Part shown: positions 9,111 through 17,501 of the stretch, piece after piece
Position numbering within the stretch: position 1 is the stretch's first letter
Layout: each line of letters opens with the position of its first letter
Assembly (NCBI GenBank): GCA_944326445.1
Contig: CALVDZ010000001.1
Span: 200,164 to 264,163, forward strand
Origin: an uncultured Helicobacter sp.
Lineage (GTDB): Bacteria; Campylobacterota; Campylobacteria; Campylobacterales; Helicobacteraceae
Reading direction: 5' to 3'
DNA length: 64,000 nt
Made by a program: the position numbers and the translations under genes
Notes under the pieces: model-generated
What the model saw: only the letters and a program-made list of their open reading frames with translations
What the model was told of the DNA's origin: nothing
Databases searched by the model: none

Positions 9111-9872
9111 AGGATCCAAAAACCGCTCATCAGAGAAACTATTGGCGTGCAGGTGTGTGAAGGCGTTTTTGAGGGATTTGAAAAAATCGGGATTTTTGGA
9201 TTCTAATTGCGCGAGAAATTCCTTGGTATTGGCACGCGCAAAGGGGCGTTTGTCATCAGGTAGCCAATTTATGGGACAGTTGCAATCTGGCGCGATATAG
9301 ATGGCATTGTGCGCGATAAAATCGATGATTTGCCGCTCACGCACAAAGAGAAGCGGTCGTATCACACTTAGTCCATTTTGTGCCTTGTAGCGCGGAGGCA
9401 TCGAGCGAAGCGCGCCATTATAAGTGAGATTCATAAAAAAGCTCTCGGCAGCGTCATCGAGATGATGGGCTAGGGCGAGTTTGTTAAACCCGCCCTCTAA
9501 CGCCTTAGTATAGAGCGCGCCTCTACGCATACGCGAGCAAAAGCTGCAATACACGCTCCCCTCGCGCTTGTGCTCCTCTAAGATCTTATAAATATCGGTG
9601 CGGTAGAGCTCATAGGGGATATTTAGCTTTTCACAATACTCAAAGATATACTCATACTCCCCGCCGCGCCCATAATCCACGGTGAGTGCTTTGAACTCAA
9701 ATTTGAAAGGTGCGTGTGCGCGCATATGCGCCAAAATCGTGGCAAGCAGTATAGAATCTTTGCCCCCGCTTAAGCCCAAAAGCACCTTATCGCCCTCTTG
9801 GATTAGGTTGTATTGGGCGTTGGTTTTGCCCACGATGGAAAGGATTTTTTTGCTGATAGTGGGTGTGTGCAT
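9102..9872 (-). CDS. ttcA: tRNA 2-thiocytidine(32) synthetase TtcA
   Basis: 256 residues. Adenylates and then thiolates C32 of certain tRNAs, using an iron-sulfur cluster. The PP-loop SGGKDS is near residue 34, and the cluster cysteines appear as CSFC near residue 110 with a further CNCP near residue 208. Start at ATG 9872 with AAAGGCTTGTG upstream; a GTG at 9875 is also in frame. It is divergent from the PPIase gene. Related PP-loop enzymes such as TilS lack the CxxC, which favours TtcA. Confidence 0.88.
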   Translation of the reverse strand: MHTPTISKKILSIVGKTNAQYNLIQEGDKVLLGLSGGKDSILLATILAHMRAHAPFKFEFKALTVDYGRGGEYEYIFEYCEKLNIPYELYRTDIYKILEEHKREGSVYCSFCSRMRRGALYTKALEGGFNKLALAHHLDDAAESFFMNLTYNGALRSMPPRYKAQNGLSVIRPLLFVRERQIIDFIAHNAIYIAPDCNCPINWLPDDKRPFARANTKEFLAQLESKNPDFFKSLKNAFTHLHANSFSDERFLDPII

Positions 9873-9906
9873 CACAAGCCTTTATGAGAGAAAATCACGA
9901 AGCGAA

Positions 9907-9912
9907 AGTGTA
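9907..9912 (-). promoter_or_regulatory. -10 box for ttcA
   Basis: TACACT on the minus strand, 35 bases upstream of the ttcA ATG, in the divergent region shared with the PPIase gene. No clear -35. Confidence 0.4.
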
Positions 9913-9961
9913 GCATATTTGGCGGGATAGAATCTTAAGTATTTAATCAGTCTTTAAGCGT

Positions 9962-9967
9962 TACAAT
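9962..9967 (+). promoter_or_regulatory. -10 box for the PPIase gene
   Basis: TACAAT on the plus strand about 54 bases upstream of the ATG at 10021; a typical Helicobacter -10 without an obvious -35. Confidence 0.5.
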
Positions 9968-10020
9968 ACCGCCCTAGTCTTTGATGCGAGACGAGACATT
10001 TTACCATTTGGAGTTAGATT

Positions 10021-10851
10021 ATGAGAAAAGTTATCGTTAGTTTGGCGTTGGTTGGCGTGCTGGGTGTAGCCGCACTAGAAGCCAAAACTTATGCAACAGT
10101 CAATGGAAGCCCCATCACAGAAAAAGATCTCGAGCCACTCACACAGGCAAATCCCAATATGGACTTTGACAAGCTGCCCGAGCAAGAGCGCGAGATGATC
10201 CTCAATGAAATCATCAATCAAAAACTCGCCCTAGATGCCGCCAAAGCCCAAAAACTCGACACTACCAAAGAATACACAAGCGCACTAGAGGCGTTTAAAA
10301 AAGAATTGCTCCTAAGGGCGTGGCAGCAGCAGCAAATGCAAAATGTGCAAATGCCAAACCCAAGTGAGGAGCAGCTCAAGCAGATCTATGAGCAAAACAA
10401 AGACAACTTCATCGATCAAAGTGGCAAAGCCCGCCATATCCTCGTAGCGACTGAAGAGGAGGCTAAGGCAATCATCTCCGAGCTCAATAAAGTCAGAGGG
10501 CGCGTCGAGCCAAAGTTTATCGATTTGGCAAACCAAAAAACCATCGATCCAGCTAGCAAGCAGCAGCAAAATGGCGGGGATTTGGGGAATTTTCATCGTG
10601 CGGCGATGATGCCAGAATTTTCTAAAGCTGCCTTTGATCTCAAGCCCGGCACATACACCAAAACCCCCGTGCAAACGCAGTTTGGCTACCATATCATCTA
10701 CCTTGAGAGCAAAACCGAGCCAAAAACCATAAGCTATGAGCAGGCTAAGCAGATGATTATCCAAAATATGCAAATGCAGGCGGTGCGGCAGGCGATGGGA
10801 GAGAAGATTCAGGAATTGCGCCAAAAAGCCAAGATCCAGATCAACAAATAA
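10021..10851 (+). CDS. Periplasmic parvulin-type peptidyl-prolyl isomerase (HP0175/PEB4-like)
   Basis: 276 residues. Signal peptide of about 21 residues (MRKVIVSLALVGVLGVAALEA), then a helical SurA-like N-domain, then one parvulin domain: ARHILVATEEEA near residue 138, NGGDLGNFHRAAMMPEFSKAA near residue 184, and QFGYHIIYLESK near residue 220. Homologues in H. pylori (HP0175) and Campylobacter (PEB4/Cbf2) are secreted or periplasmic chaperones that help outer-membrane proteins fold. The order PPIase-fba-efp matches HP0175-HP0176-HP0177. GGAGTTAGATT precedes the ATG. Confidence 0.9.
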   Translation: MRKVIVSLALVGVLGVAALEAKTYATVNGSPITEKDLEPLTQANPNMDFDKLPEQEREMILNEIINQKLALDAAKAQKLDTTKEYTSALEAFKKELLLRAWQQQQMQNVQMPNPSEEQLKQIYEQNKDNFIDQSGKARHILVATEEEAKAIISELNKVRGRVEPKFIDLANQKTIDPASKQQQNGGDLGNFHRAAMMPEFSKAAFDLKPGTYTKTPVQTQFGYHIIYLESKTEPKTISYEQAKQMIIQNMQMQAVRQAMGEKIQELRQKAKIQINK

Positions 10852-10880
10852 CCAAATCAACAAACAATTAAGGAGTGCGT

Positions 10881-11804
10881 ATGCTAGTGAGCGGAAATGA
10901 GATTTTGCTCAAAGCCCATAAAGAGGGCTATGGAGTGGGAGCGTTTAACTTTGTCAATTTTGAAATGCTCAATGCGATTTTTAATGCTGCCAATGAGGCG
11001 AGCTCACCCATCATCGTGCAGGCGAGCGAGGGAGCTATCAAGTATATGGGGATTGATATGGCAGTGGGGCTTGTCAAAATCCTAAGTGCGCGCTATCCTC
11101 ATATACCCGTCGCACTCAATCTCGATCACGGCACGAGCTTTGAATCTTGCAAAAGGGCTATTGATGCGGGATTTACCTCTGTGATGATTGACGCCTCGCA
11201 CCATTGCTTTGAAGAAAATGTAAAGATGACAAAAGAAGTGGTAGCCTACGCACACAGCAAGGGCGTGAGTGTGGAGGCGGAGCTAGGGAGACTGATGGGC
11301 ATAGAGGACAATATCTCGGTGAGCGAGCAGGACGCCGTGCTCGTCAATCCCGATGAGGCGGAGGAATTTGTCAAACAAACACAGGTGGATTATCTCGCAC
11401 CCGCTATTGGCACGAGCCATGGGGCGTTTAAGTTCAAAGGCGAGCCAAAGCTAGATTTTGCGCGATTGCAAGAAGTCAAGCGCAGGACAAATATCCCGCT
11501 AGTGCTGCATGGAGCGAGTGCTATCCCAGAGTATGTGCGCGAGAGCTTCCTAAGCACGGGCGGAGATCTCAAAGGTAGTAAGGGCGTGCCCTTTGAGTTT
11601 TTGCAAGAAGCCGTGAGGGGCGGTATCAATAAGGTAAATACCGATACGGATTTGCGCATAGCCTTTATGGCGGAGGTGCGCAGGGTGGCAAATGCCGATG
11701 CGACGCAGTTTGATCTGCGCAAGTTTTTTGCTCCCGGTATGGAAGCAATGCAAAAAGTGATGGTAGAGCGTATGCAAATCCTAGGCTCTGCACAAAAAAT
11801 CTAA
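10881..11804 (+). CDS. fbaA: Class II fructose-bisphosphate aldolase
   Basis: 307 residues. Cleaves or forms fructose 1,6-bisphosphate with a divalent metal, mainly serving gluconeogenesis in this genus. Visible features are YGVGAFNFVNFEML near residue 14, the catalytic and metal-binding stretch LNLDHGTSFE near residue 80, EAELGRLMG near residue 135, and VLHGASAIP plus NKVNTDTDLR in the C-terminal half. ATG at 10881 has AAGGAGTGCGT upstream. It sits between the PPIase gene and efp on the same strand, with short gaps, so co-transcription is likely. Confidence 0.95.
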   Translation: MLVSGNEILLKAHKEGYGVGAFNFVNFEMLNAIFNAANEASSPIIVQASEGAIKYMGIDMAVGLVKILSARYPHIPVALNLDHGTSFESCKRAIDAGFTSVMIDASHHCFEENVKMTKEVVAYAHSKGVSVEAELGRLMGIEDNISVSEQDAVLVNPDEAEEFVKQTQVDYLAPAIGTSHGAFKFKGEPKLDFARLQEVKRRTNIPLVLHGASAIPEYVRESFLSTGGDLKGSKGVPFEFLQEAVRGGINKVNTDTDLRIAFMAEVRRVANADATQFDLRKFFAPGMEAMQKVMVERMQILGSAQKI

Positions 11805-11822
11805 TCTCTATAAGGAGCTACA

Positions 11823-12386
11823 ATGGCAATAGGTATGAGCGAGCTAAAAAAAGGCTTAAAGATCGAAATCGACAAAATCCCCTATCGGATTGTCGAGTAT
11901 CAGCATGTCAAACCCGGCAAGGGCGCGGCGTTTGTGCGTGCTAAGATAAAGTCCTTTCTCGATGGCAAGGTGATTGAAAAGACTTTCCACGCGGGGGATA
12001 AGTGCGATGAGCCAAACCTCCAAGAGAAGAGTATGCAGTTTTTGTATCAAGATGGGGATTTGTTCCAATTTATGGACAACGAGAGCTATGAGCAGATCGC
12101 GCTCACTCAAGATCAAGTAGGCGATACTGCCAAGTGGATTATCGATGGCACGATTGTGCAGGTGCTTTTTCACAACGACAAAGCCATATCCGTTGATGCG
12201 CCCCAAGTCGTCGAGCTAAAGATTGTCGAGACTGCTCCTAACTTCAAGGGCGATACTTCAAGTGCTGGCAAAAAGCCCGCTACGCTCGAGACTGGCGCGG
12301 TGGTGCAGATTCCCTTTCATGTGCTAGAGGGGGAGAGTATCCGTGTCAATACCGAGACTGGCGAATATGTAGAAAAAGTCAAGTAA
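11823..12386 (+). CDS. efp: Elongation factor P
   Basis: 187 residues, the standard length. EF-P binds between the P and E sites and helps the ribosome make consecutive prolines. The start ([41 protein letters not shown]) carries the modification-loop lysine in PGKGAAFVR near residue 34, and the C-terminus ends with the conserved [17 protein letters not shown] follows AAGGAGCTACA, 18 bases after fba. In H. pylori neuB follows efp; here the operon ends in a repeat cassette whose first hairpin (12411-12436) may serve as a terminator. Confidence 0.97.
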   Translation: MAIGMSELKKGLKIEIDKIPYRIVEYQHVKPGKGAAFVRAKIKSFLDGKVIEKTFHAGDKCDEPNLQEKSMQFLYQDGDLFQFMDNESYEQIALTQDQVGDTAKWIIDGTIVQVLFHNDKAISVDAPQVVELKIVETAPNFKGDTSSAGKKPATLETGAVVQIPFHVLEGESIRVNTETGEYVEKVK

Positions 12387-12395
12387 TTGAGGGCT

Positions 12396-12770
12396 TTTAT
12401 TTATTTAATGCAAGTTTTTGCTAGGGCAAAAACTTGTTGCCGCTCGTGGGGAGTGAATCCCCACTTCGCTCCGCTGTGCGAGCATACACTGCATTTTTTA
12501 GCGAGATTCTAGAATCTTTAGTGTCAGTGCGTCAGGAACGCCGCTTGGGCTAGCGCATTTTCTATAAACCGAGCTAGAGCCTATCATTTAATGCAAGTTT
12601 GTTTCACAAACTTGATACCGCTCGTGAGGAGTGAATCCTCGCTCGCTCCGGCTTACGCGTTCATACATAGAATCTAGGTGCGAGATTCTGTAATTGCCTA
12701 GTGCCGTCGCGTCAGGCACGCGACTTAGCAATGGCACAGATTCTATAAACCCGCCTTTTAGCAAAACAAA
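12396..12770 (-). repeat. Hairpin cassette repeat, copy B (inverted relative to copy A)
   Basis: Gap between efp and the PP-loop gene. Hairpins: CAAGTTTTTG-CTAGGG-CAAAAACTTG (12411-12436), CAAGTTTGT-TTC-ACAAACTTG (12594-12614) and a short one on GTCGCGT/ACGCGAC near 12707-12725. Small stems GGGGA-GTGAA-TCCCC (near 12450) and GAGGA-GTGAA-TCCTC (near 12628) differ in sequence yet pair equally well. Reverse-complemented, long stretches match 8720-9110. No gene is seen; the final 130 bases (12771-12897) are ordinary AT-rich spacer with AGATTCT words. Confidence 0.8.
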
Positions 12771-12897
12771 GCTCCCCTATACACAAGCCAAATCCCCGCG
12801 CTTGCACGCATAAGCCAAAAAATCTCTTTGTGTAGATTCGCCTCTATCACTAGTGCCTTTAGATTCTATCTTTATCGCTCTCATAGACACACTTAGC

Positions 12898-12903
12898 TAC
12901 AAT
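12898..12903 (+). promoter_or_regulatory. -10 box for the phase-variable PP-loop gene
   Basis: TACAAT 32 bases upstream of the ATG at 12935, followed by a good ribosome binding site (AAGGAGACATT). Confidence 0.55.
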
Positions 12904-12934
12904 ACACCTCTATCACAAAACATAAGGAGACATT

Positions 12935-14178
12935 ATGATCACAATCAAAAATCTACGGATTGAGGACATTACACAGGGGCGTTTGGCGGGATGGTCGCGC
13001 GTGGTCGCTGATATCGATGTGGAGCATATCCCAAACCCCTATCACGATGAAGGCAACAAAATCTGGTTTGCCACGCGCACACAGGATAAGCATATGCTCT
13101 CGCACAGCTACGATGCGTTTTTGTTAATCCCACTCTATATCGCCATGACTCACAAGCAAGACTTGCACATTTGTGGCAAAGTCTCCAAACGCTTGTATAA
13201 AAATATCACGACTTATGTCCAAAGCATTCTTTGTGATTTTTCAGACAAACTCTCCAAAGTCAAAGTATCCGTCGATGGGTTTAGCGATGTGGATTCTCAT
13301 ACGGGGGGGGGGGAATTATAGGCACAAGCTTTTCGTGTGGGATAGATTCACTAAGCACGATTTATGATCACTATGCCAAGCAAGAAGATCCAGACTACAA
13401 AATAAACGCGCTATTTCTCTTTGACTGCGGGGCGTATGGACACTATCGACTTCCCGATACACACCAAAAATACCTCTATGAATACCAATCCAACAAACCA
13501 ATGGCAGATGAGCTCCACCTCCCCATATACCAAGTGATCTCCAACATCCACGCTTTCCCACGCAGTATGGAATGGGGCGGTCATGGGTTTAATGCTGGTG
13601 CATGGGGGATACTTGCCACAAGCTCGTGTATGCTAAGCCTTCAAGGGACGCTCAAAAGGTATTATATACCTAGCGCCCTTGGTTATGAGGAGATAAAGGC
13701 CTTTGGCAAGCATTACAGGGACTATGATATGGCGTGCTTTTGTGAATCCTATCTCGTGCCGCTACTAAGCACCGAGTCGCTTGAACTCATCGTCGATGGC
13801 TGCCAATACAAGCGCACACAAAAAACCCAAAACATTGCAGAATGGGAGTTTGCTAGAGCGCATCTCAATCTCGCGTGCAAAAGAGATGGGATAAACTGCG
13901 GATACTGCTGGAAATGTATGCGCACGCTCTGCGCACTAGAGGCTATGGGCAAGCTCGAGGAGTTTCAATCCATCTTTAACCTATCAGCCTATCGCAAATA
14001 CGCGTTTTTAAACAAATGCCGCGTGCGCTGCGAGCAGGCAAGCAATCCGTTTTCTAAAGACATCATAGAATGCTATGAGGCACATGGCTATGCTGTGCCA
14101 TCGCTGCTCTTTGCGAGGGCGTATCTCTTCGCACGCAAATGCGCGGGGTTTGTGAAACGAAAAATACTCAAAAAGTAG
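12935..14178 (+). CDS. Phase-variable PP-loop (ATP pyrophosphatase) protein, OFF as read
   Basis: Two frames make one gene. The first runs from the ATG at 12935 and stops at 13321 just after a run of eleven G (13303-13313). The second continues to 14178 in another frame. Twelve or nine G would join them into a protein of about 414 residues. Right after the tract comes SFSCGIDSLSTI, an SGGxDS-like PP-loop, and a C-terminal CGYCWKCMRTLC cysteine cluster follows near 13895. Such enzymes adenylate a substrate carbonyl before attaching nitrogen or sulfur; the substrate is unknown. Own promoter and RBS. A surface-modification role is inferred only from the phase-variable switch. Confidence 0.75.
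13303..13313 (+). repeat. G11 slippage tract
   Basis: Eleven G inside the PP-loop gene. Twelve or nine restore the frame; eleven gives the stop at 13319-13321. Confidence 0.85.
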
Positions 14179-14274
14179 GGGTTTTGTAAAAAAATTTGTT
14201 ACTTTTTGGCTATGTTTGGCTATAGATTCTATAAATCTTTTGGGATTTTAAGCAAACTCACACATTTTGCCCCC

Positions 14275-14280
14275 TATAAT
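14275..14280 (+). promoter_or_regulatory. -10 box for the formate dehydrogenase-linked cluster
   Basis: Perfect TATAAT 94 bases upstream of the ATG at 14374. The leader of roughly 85 bases shows no obvious riboswitch. Confidence 0.55.
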
Positions 14281-14373
14281 GCAGGCAGATGAGCCCTACA
14301 ATCACATGCGCAGGCCACGCGCAGGGCTCAAAAGCAAAAAGAAACAAACGACAAATCACTATAAGGTTTATAG

Positions 14374-16083
14374 ATGTCTAGCCACGCACCAGAGCACACC
14401 ACAGCCCACACCCCAGAGATCGTGCGATCTCACGCCACGCAGTCAAATATTTCAGAATCTCACGCTACACAATCCCACATTTTAGAATCCAACACTGCGC
14501 ATTCTCCCGCCAATCCTTACGCGGATTTTCTTAGCGCGCAGATATTTTCTAAAGAGCAGCTAGAAATCCTAAACGAAGTCAATGAGACGCGCCTAGATTT
14601 CGCACCCCTGCAGAGCACTAAGACGATGATTATCGCGCCCAAAATCGCAGTGGTGGGCAGTGGGGAGATTGCGCAGGAGTTTTTGCACACACTCTCTGAA
14701 TCTACCCAAACCCGCGGATTAGAGGATTGCGAGATTTTTGCGGTGCTGCCAGAGAGCTTTGTAGGGCTCAATGGCTCTTTGGGGCATTTTAGTATCCTCT
14801 ATACCCAAGATTCTCAAACCCTTAGCTTAGAAGTCGCGCAAGTGGTGTTTTTCACCAAATTTGCGAATGTGCAGCACTCTAAAGGCGTGCATTGGGTGAA
14901 TGAATACCATAGCCCAAAAGAACTTTTAGAATCTCTGCATAGCTTTATAGGCGCATATAGCTACACAAGCTCTATTGTCTTTAGCCCTAGTCTTTGTGAG
15001 TTTTGGCATCGCCGTCCTAAGAGCCAAAAGAGCAGTGAGGGTGTGGGCGATAGCGGGTATTGCCACAAGTGCAGTGATGTGTGCCAGAGTTTTGGGGTTT
15101 TTAGAGAGGACAAAAAGGGCGAGATCGTGCTCAGTAGCCCTGATTGTATAGCGTGTGGGGATTGTGTGAGTGTATGCCCCACGGGCGCGCTGCAGCGAGA
15201 GAGCGAGAGTTTAGAATCCCTCACCTACCAAGCCCAGATGTATAAGGGCTCTATCCCTATCCTGCACGCCCAAGCACACGCGCCAGAAGTGATCGCCGCG
15301 CTCAAAGCCTCTCCAAACCCCCACGCCCTGCCCTTTGTGCTAGGGCAGCCCCATATCCTCAATGCCACCTCGCTGCTTAGCATAGTCCAAGAAAGCGGAG
15401 CGAGCGTGATCGTGTATGCCCAGCCCTCTAGCTATGTGCGCGAGGGAGTGGATTCACTAAATGCGCTAAGCGAAGCGGTGTTTGGCACTAAATGCGTGTT
15501 GCTTGCGCACGATGAGGCGGGATTGCGCGCGTGCTTGCAGGAGGCGTGCGTGCTGGATTGTGTGCATTACACCTACACGCCTCGCGCCGATGAGGGGGCA
15601 AAGGAGATATTTTCACAACGCGCGTATGCGTGGGTGAGAGGCGGGGCGTTTGGGCGCGTGAGTATGCAGCATAGCGGCAATGTGCTTATAGATTCACAAA
15701 AATGCACCTTATGCCTTAGCTGTGTAGATGCGTGCAACACCAAGGCGCTCATTAATGAGGGCTCTAGCTTTAGCCTGCTCTTTAAGCAATCGCTCTGCAC
15801 GGGTTGTGGGTATTGTGCTGATACTTGTGCCGAGCAAGTCATACGCATAGAATCTAATGTGCTTGATGCGCAATCTGAGAGCTTTGCCTATGAGCAAAAA
15901 GCCTATGATGAGCCCTTTAAATGCGTGGAATGTGGCAAGGTTTTTGCTACGACAAAATCGATTAAAAAGATAAAAGATATTTTACTTCCCACTATGGCGG
16001 GCGATATTATCAAGCAAAGGGGCTTAGAATGCTGCGGGGATTGCAAAATCAAGCTCATCTTTGGTCCCAAAGATCATACATAA
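14374..16083 (+). CDS. Multi-cluster 4Fe-4S ferredoxin protein linked to formate dehydrogenase
   Basis: 569 residues. The first 45 residues are low-complexity Ser/His/Thr (ESHATQSHILESN) built on AGAATCT words. Cysteine motifs for several [4Fe-4S] clusters follow: CIACGDCVSVCP near residue 262, CTLCLSCVDAC near residue 445, CTGCGYCADTC near residue 473, and CVECGKVF plus CCGDCK near the C-terminus. Similar proteins lie by selA/selB in Campylobacter (Cj1377c type) and beside fdh genes elsewhere in the phylum, so electron transfer or maturation for the selenoprotein formate dehydrogenase is likely but not shown. No signal peptide, so cytoplasmic. ATG 14374 with TAAGG upstream. Confidence 0.8.
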   Translation: MSSHAPEHTTAHTPEIVRSHATQSNISESHATQSHILESNTAHSPANPYADFLSAQIFSKEQLEILNEVNETRLDFAPLQSTKTMIIAPKIAVVGSGEIAQEFLHTLSESTQTRGLEDCEIFAVLPESFVGLNGSLGHFSILYTQDSQTLSLEVAQVVFFTKFANVQHSKGVHWVNEYHSPKELLESLHSFIGAYSYTSSIVFSPSLCEFWHRRPKSQKSSEGVGDSGYCHKCSDVCQSFGVFREDKKGEIVLSSPDCIACGDCVSVCPTGALQRESESLESLTYQAQMYKGSIPILHAQAHAPEVIAALKASPNPHALPFVLGQPHILNATSLLSIVQESGASVIVYAQPSSYVREGVDSLNALSEAVFGTKCVLLAHDEAGLRACLQEACVLDCVHYTYTPRADEGAKEIFSQRAYAWVRGGAFGRVSMQHSGNVLIDSQKCTLCLSCVDACNTKALINEGSSFSLLFKQSLCTGCGYCADTCAEQVIRIESNVLDAQSESFAYEQKAYDEPFKCVECGKVFATTKSIKKIKDILLPTMAGDIIKQRGLECCGDCKIKLIFGPKDHT

Positions 16084-16092
16084 AGGAAAAAT

Positions 16093-16764
16093 ATGCAAGC
16101 AGCAAATGCACTCTACCAAGCGCGCGCTTTGTATTATGATTTTTTTGCAGGATTTTTCCTCTATGAGCTCGTGGGTGTGCGCAAAGATTTGTTTTTAGAG
16201 CAGATTGACATCTTAGCCACTTCGCCTATTAATGAGTCCGATGGCGAGTATTTTGCTATGCTTAGAGCCTATATCGCTAAGAGCGATTCTAAAGAGATTT
16301 TGCGAGAATACACACAGACTTTTAACCTCCCCTTTAGCGCACAGAATCTGCCCACACAGGAGAGAAGCAAACAAGGGGGCAAAAAGTCCAAAAAGCCTAA
16401 AATCCCAAATCCCCAAATCTTTCTCTACCTCTCGCATTATCTCGAGGGCTGCCTCAATGGCGAGAGTTTGCTAAGAGTGCGCACGCTTGTCAAAAAGACG
16501 CATTTTCGTCTCAATACACAGGAGTTCAAAGAGAGCGAGGAGCATTTTGGCTTTTTACTTTTGCTTATGCGCCATTTGCTCCAAGATTTAGACAAGCTAG
16601 CAGAGAATGAGCAGCTCACTAGAGAGCTTTTCACCCAAGCCATTGCGCCTATGGGGCTGGCTATCGCCGAGGCGTTGGCTAAGAGAGAGGATTTGGTGTG
16701 CTACCACCTCGTGGGCTTGCTGCTCGGGAGTTTTTTAGCCCTCGAGGGGCATATCAACTCATAG
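16093..16764 (+). CDS. TorD-family molybdoenzyme chaperone
   Basis: 223 residues, all-helical. The N-terminus (ALYQARALYYDFFAGFFLYEL) and the overall length fit the TorD/DmsD family, small cytoplasmic chaperones that hold the Tat signal and cofactor-free apoprotein of molybdenum/tungsten enzymes until export. It is placed just upstream of a small Tat protein and fdhA, as in the C. jejuni fdh locus (Cj1514c type), which points to FdhA as the client. A Lys-rich insert (GGKKSKKPKIPNPQIF, near residue 95) is unusual. ATG follows AAAGGAAAAAT. Confidence 0.75.
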   Translation: MQAANALYQARALYYDFFAGFFLYELVGVRKDLFLEQIDILATSPINESDGEYFAMLRAYIAKSDSKEILREYTQTFNLPFSAQNLPTQERSKQGGKKSKKPKIPNPQIFLYLSHYLEGCLNGESLLRVRTLVKKTHFRLNTQEFKESEEHFGFLLLLMRHLLQDLDKLAENEQLTRELFTQAIAPMGLAIAEALAKREDLVCYHLVGLLLGSFLALEGHINS

Positions 16765-16847
16765 AATCTATGGCGGTATTTCCACGCAAGTCTTTAGCCC
16801 TAAAGATTGGCGTGGGAGTATCCCAAATTTTTCACAAGGAGGCAAAT

Positions 16848-17069
16848 ATGTCTAGTGCGCAAGAGAGCAATGTGCATAGCTCCCGCCGCTCGTTTGTCAA
16901 AACCGCAGCGCTCGGGGGCGCAGTCGTGGCAGTAGGCTCTGTCGCCTTAGGCGGGTGTTCTGGAGAGCACAAACAAAAGGAAGTCATAAAGGGCAAGAGC
17001 AAGAAGCAAGAGGTGTTGTATCGGAGTGATACGAAGTATTGGCAGGAATATTTTTCCGTCGCCAAATAG
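16848..17069 (+). CDS. Small twin-arginine protein of the formate dehydrogenase cluster
   Basis: 73 residues. Shows a Tat signal SSRRSFVKTAALGG at residues 11-24, a hydrophobic stretch, and GGCSG, which could be a lipobox-like cysteine, then a short Lys-rich tail ending KYWQEYFSVAK. Homologous small Tat proteins precede fdhA in Campylobacter (Cj1513c type); a role as an extra subunit or as part of export and assembly is inferred. ATG at 16848 has a perfect AAGGAGG. An in-frame start at 16698 would overlap the chaperone gene and lacks a ribosome binding site. Confidence 0.75.
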   Translation: MSSAQESNVHSSRRSFVKTAALGGAVVAVGSVALGGCSGEHKQKEVIKGKSKKQEVLYRSDTKYWQEYFSVAK

Positions 17070-17071
17070 TG

Positions 17072-17193
17072 AAATTCGGCTTGCACGCAATCTTTAAATG
17101 AGTGCGGCGGCTCGGCTTGGTCACTTACGCCTAGTAAGCTCCCTTCGCCTCGCCTTGCGCAACATTTAAATCTTACGCACAATCCTAGAATTT
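17072..17193 (+). repeat. Palindromic element copy 2 (122 bp)
   Basis: Starts 2 bases after the small Tat gene. Terminal stem AAATTC/GAATTT (17072-17077 and 17188-17193), inner stem TTTAAATG/CATTTAAA (17093-17100 and 17163-17170), core hairpin CTTAC-GCCTA-GTAAG (17124-17138). Nearly identical in most positions to copy 4 at 25153, but the core stem differs by paired changes. Confidence 0.85.
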
Positions 17194-17336
17194 CTGGCAA
17201 GCCTTGATAAGATTCTCTAAAGTAGCAGATTCTGAATCTATGGCTTTAGATTCTAAAAATGTGGGTTTGGAATCTAGAATCTGAGCTTTTATGAGATTCC
17301 GAATCCGCTTGAGATTCCACGCTTGGCTTGCCCCTT

Positions 17337-17459
17337 GGCATTCTAGGATTTGAGATGAGAAATCGGGGTTGTGCAGTCGCGAACGAGGAGATAAGACTGG
17401 AGCGTCTATCGACGAAGTGAGCGACAAACTCCACGATTTATCGCTCAAAGCCGAATGCC
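17337..17459 (-). repeat. Palindromic element copy 3 (123 bp, inverted)
   Basis: Lies between copy 2 and fdhA in the opposite orientation. Terminal stem GGCATTC (17337-17343) with GAATGCC (17453-17459), inner stems TTTGAG/CTCAAA (17349-17354, 17444-17449) and AAATCG/CGATTT (17360-17365, 17434-17439), and a short core CGTC-TATC-GACG with small extensions (17403-17414). Length and termini equal those of the copy inside guaA. Bases 17194-17336 between copies 2 and 3 are AGAATCT-rich spacer. Confidence 0.8.
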
Positions 17460-17501
17460 CTGTATGAGAGAATCTGAATTAACTTAAAAAAAGGAGAAGT
17501 A

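Noticed and set aside
8720..12770. Hairpin cassettes as a CRISPR array
   Set aside because: The repeats are irregular in length and spacing, vary in sequence, and no cas gene is present.
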